A DNA stretch of 64,000 nucleotides from NCBI RefSeq assembly GCF_011612265.2, contig NZ_CP050134.2:1798001-1862000 (forward strand), in the 5' to 3' direction. The position numbers and the translations under genes are program-made. The notes beneath the pieces are model-generated. The model ran no database searches and was not told the origin of the DNA. It worked only from the letters and a program-made list of their open reading frames with translations. This DNA comes from Corynebacterium matruchotii (lineage in GTDB: Bacteria > Actinomycetota > Actinomycetes > Mycobacteriales > Mycobacteriaceae). Shown in pieces: positions 63,489-64,000 of the stretch (its first letter is position 1; each line of letters begins with the position of its first letter).

Positions 63489-63662
63489 TTAGAATTGTTC
63501 AACCTCAACCAACCCCAATTGGGCGGCCTTGATGAGTCGACGAGGAATACGCACGGTTTGACCGTCGATCTTGGTTTCCATCAGGGCCGGGTTGTGAGCC
63601 TTCCACTGAGAACGACGAGTGCGAGTGTTGGCACGCGACATGCGACGCTTTGGAACTGCCAT
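63489..63662 (-). CDS. rpmF: 50S ribosomal protein L32
   Basis: A 57-aa ribosomal protein, read directly from the minus strand: [20 protein letters not shown] at the start, then [20 protein letters not shown] and the end VEVEQF. The Cys residues of zinc-binding L32 are absent, so this is the zinc-free (C-minus) form. ATG 63662 has GGAGG upstream. It lies 21 bases after rpmE2 in the same transcript. Confidence 0.96.
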   Translation of the reverse strand: MAVPKRRMSRANTRTRRSQWKAHNPALMETKIDGQTVRIPRRLIKAAQLGLVEVEQF

Positions 63663-63683
63663 TGTTCTGTTTCCCTCCTTGGA

Positions 63684-63950
63684 TTAAGATTTCTTGGCGC
63701 GGCGGGCCATGCCACCAAACCGACGTTGGAACTTTTCGACGCGACCAGCGGTGTCCATCACGCGCTGCGCACCGGTCCAGAAGGGGTGCGATTCGCTTGT
63801 CACATCAACAACAATGAGCGGGTATTCGTTGCCGTCTTCCCATTCAATGGTGCGATTGCTTTTCACGGTAGACCGGGTGAGGAACTGGAAACCAGTGCCT
63901 GCATCCTGGAACACGACCGGATGGTAATCCGGGTGGATGTCCTTTTTCAT
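63684..63950 (-). CDS. rpmE2: 50S ribosomal protein L31 type B
   Basis: An 88-aa L31 protein of type [21 protein letters not shown] at the start, FLTRSTVKS, then [20 protein letters not shown] and [15 protein letters not shown]. The CxxC zinc ligands of type A L31 are missing. In many bacteria this form replaces the zinc form when zinc is scarce and is under Zur control; the 50 bases upstream left in the window show no clear Zur box. ATG 63950 follows GGAGAATA. It is the first gene of the pair with rpmF in this window. Confidence 0.96.
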   Translation of the reverse strand: MKKDIHPDYHPVVFQDAGTGFQFLTRSTVKSNRTIEWEDGNEYPLIVVDVTSESHPFWTGAQRVMDTAGRVEKFQRRFGGMARRAKKS

Positions 63951-64000
63951 TATTCTCCGATTCCCTCAGGATTGAAACTTCAGGTCGCTTCGCCAGCAAA

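Overview
The window looks like chromosome from a moderately high-GC Corynebacterium. The core genes are typical of Corynebacteriales: the gephyrin-like Glp with its membrane receptor GlpR, a protein O-mannosyltransferase, resuscitation-promoting factor Rpf2, the long gluconeogenic-type GAPDH GapB, the PutA fusion, an MprAB/HtrA/MogA/MscL envelope-stress block, and ribosomal proteins L32 and L31B. Gene order resembles what I recall of C. glutamicum between the rpmF/rpmE2 area and mfd, read in reverse. I cannot name the species.

Layout. 1-2.3 kb: the 5' part of mfd (runs off the left edge), a TetR regulator and tRNA-Gln. 2.3-8.6 kb: an accessory, visibly AT-richer stretch. It holds small acidic orphan proteins resembling polymorphic-toxin immunity genes, a truncated tandem copy of one of them, a heavily decayed IS3-family element, a 128-bp MITE-like element inserted in that fossil, and a broken IS5-family element whose terminal repeats match the MITE. 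8.6-16.6 kb: SDR/multicopper oxidase pair, glmU, prs, an AlkD-like protein, rplY, and two peptidyl-tRNA hydrolase genes flanking a Cys/Lys-rich small protein. 16.6-22.2 kb: SDR, an unusual nuclease-like/PAS fusion protein, prfC and a secreted CAP-like protein. 22.3-34 kb: a membrane protein, gapB, putA, a DUF1648-type membrane protein, TetR plus partner, an acyl-CoA hydrolase/hydratase, a HAD phosphatase and ppk2.

34-49 kb: ispE, an ABC-F ATPase, a small monooxygenase-like protein and ppk2 form one leftward operon. ksgA, which I would expect in line with rpf2 and ispE, points the other way and is separated from rpf2 by a GntR regulator and an orphan peptide/nickel-type binding lipoprotein. 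Next come rpf2, tatD, metG, rsmI, a YkvI-like transporter and a BCCT transporter, all leftward. 49-58 kb: pmt, then the leftward block galU, glp, rimJ-like, glpR, doxX and an anti-sigma-like gene, followed by the rightward 5-FCL, SAF-domain and mscL genes. 58-64 kb: leftward rpmE2, rpmF, mprA, mprB, htrA, mogA and a small protein.

The observations most worth following are the HsdR-N-like/PAS fusion at 17.5-19.5 kb, in which the usual catalytic Lys position appears lost; the immunity-gene-like 'graveyard' with nested mobile elements at 3.4-8.6 kb; and the rearranged ksgA neighbourhood with a perfect 8+8 palindrome upstream of the orphan lipoprotein. All calls were made by eye from the sequence; no database search was run.
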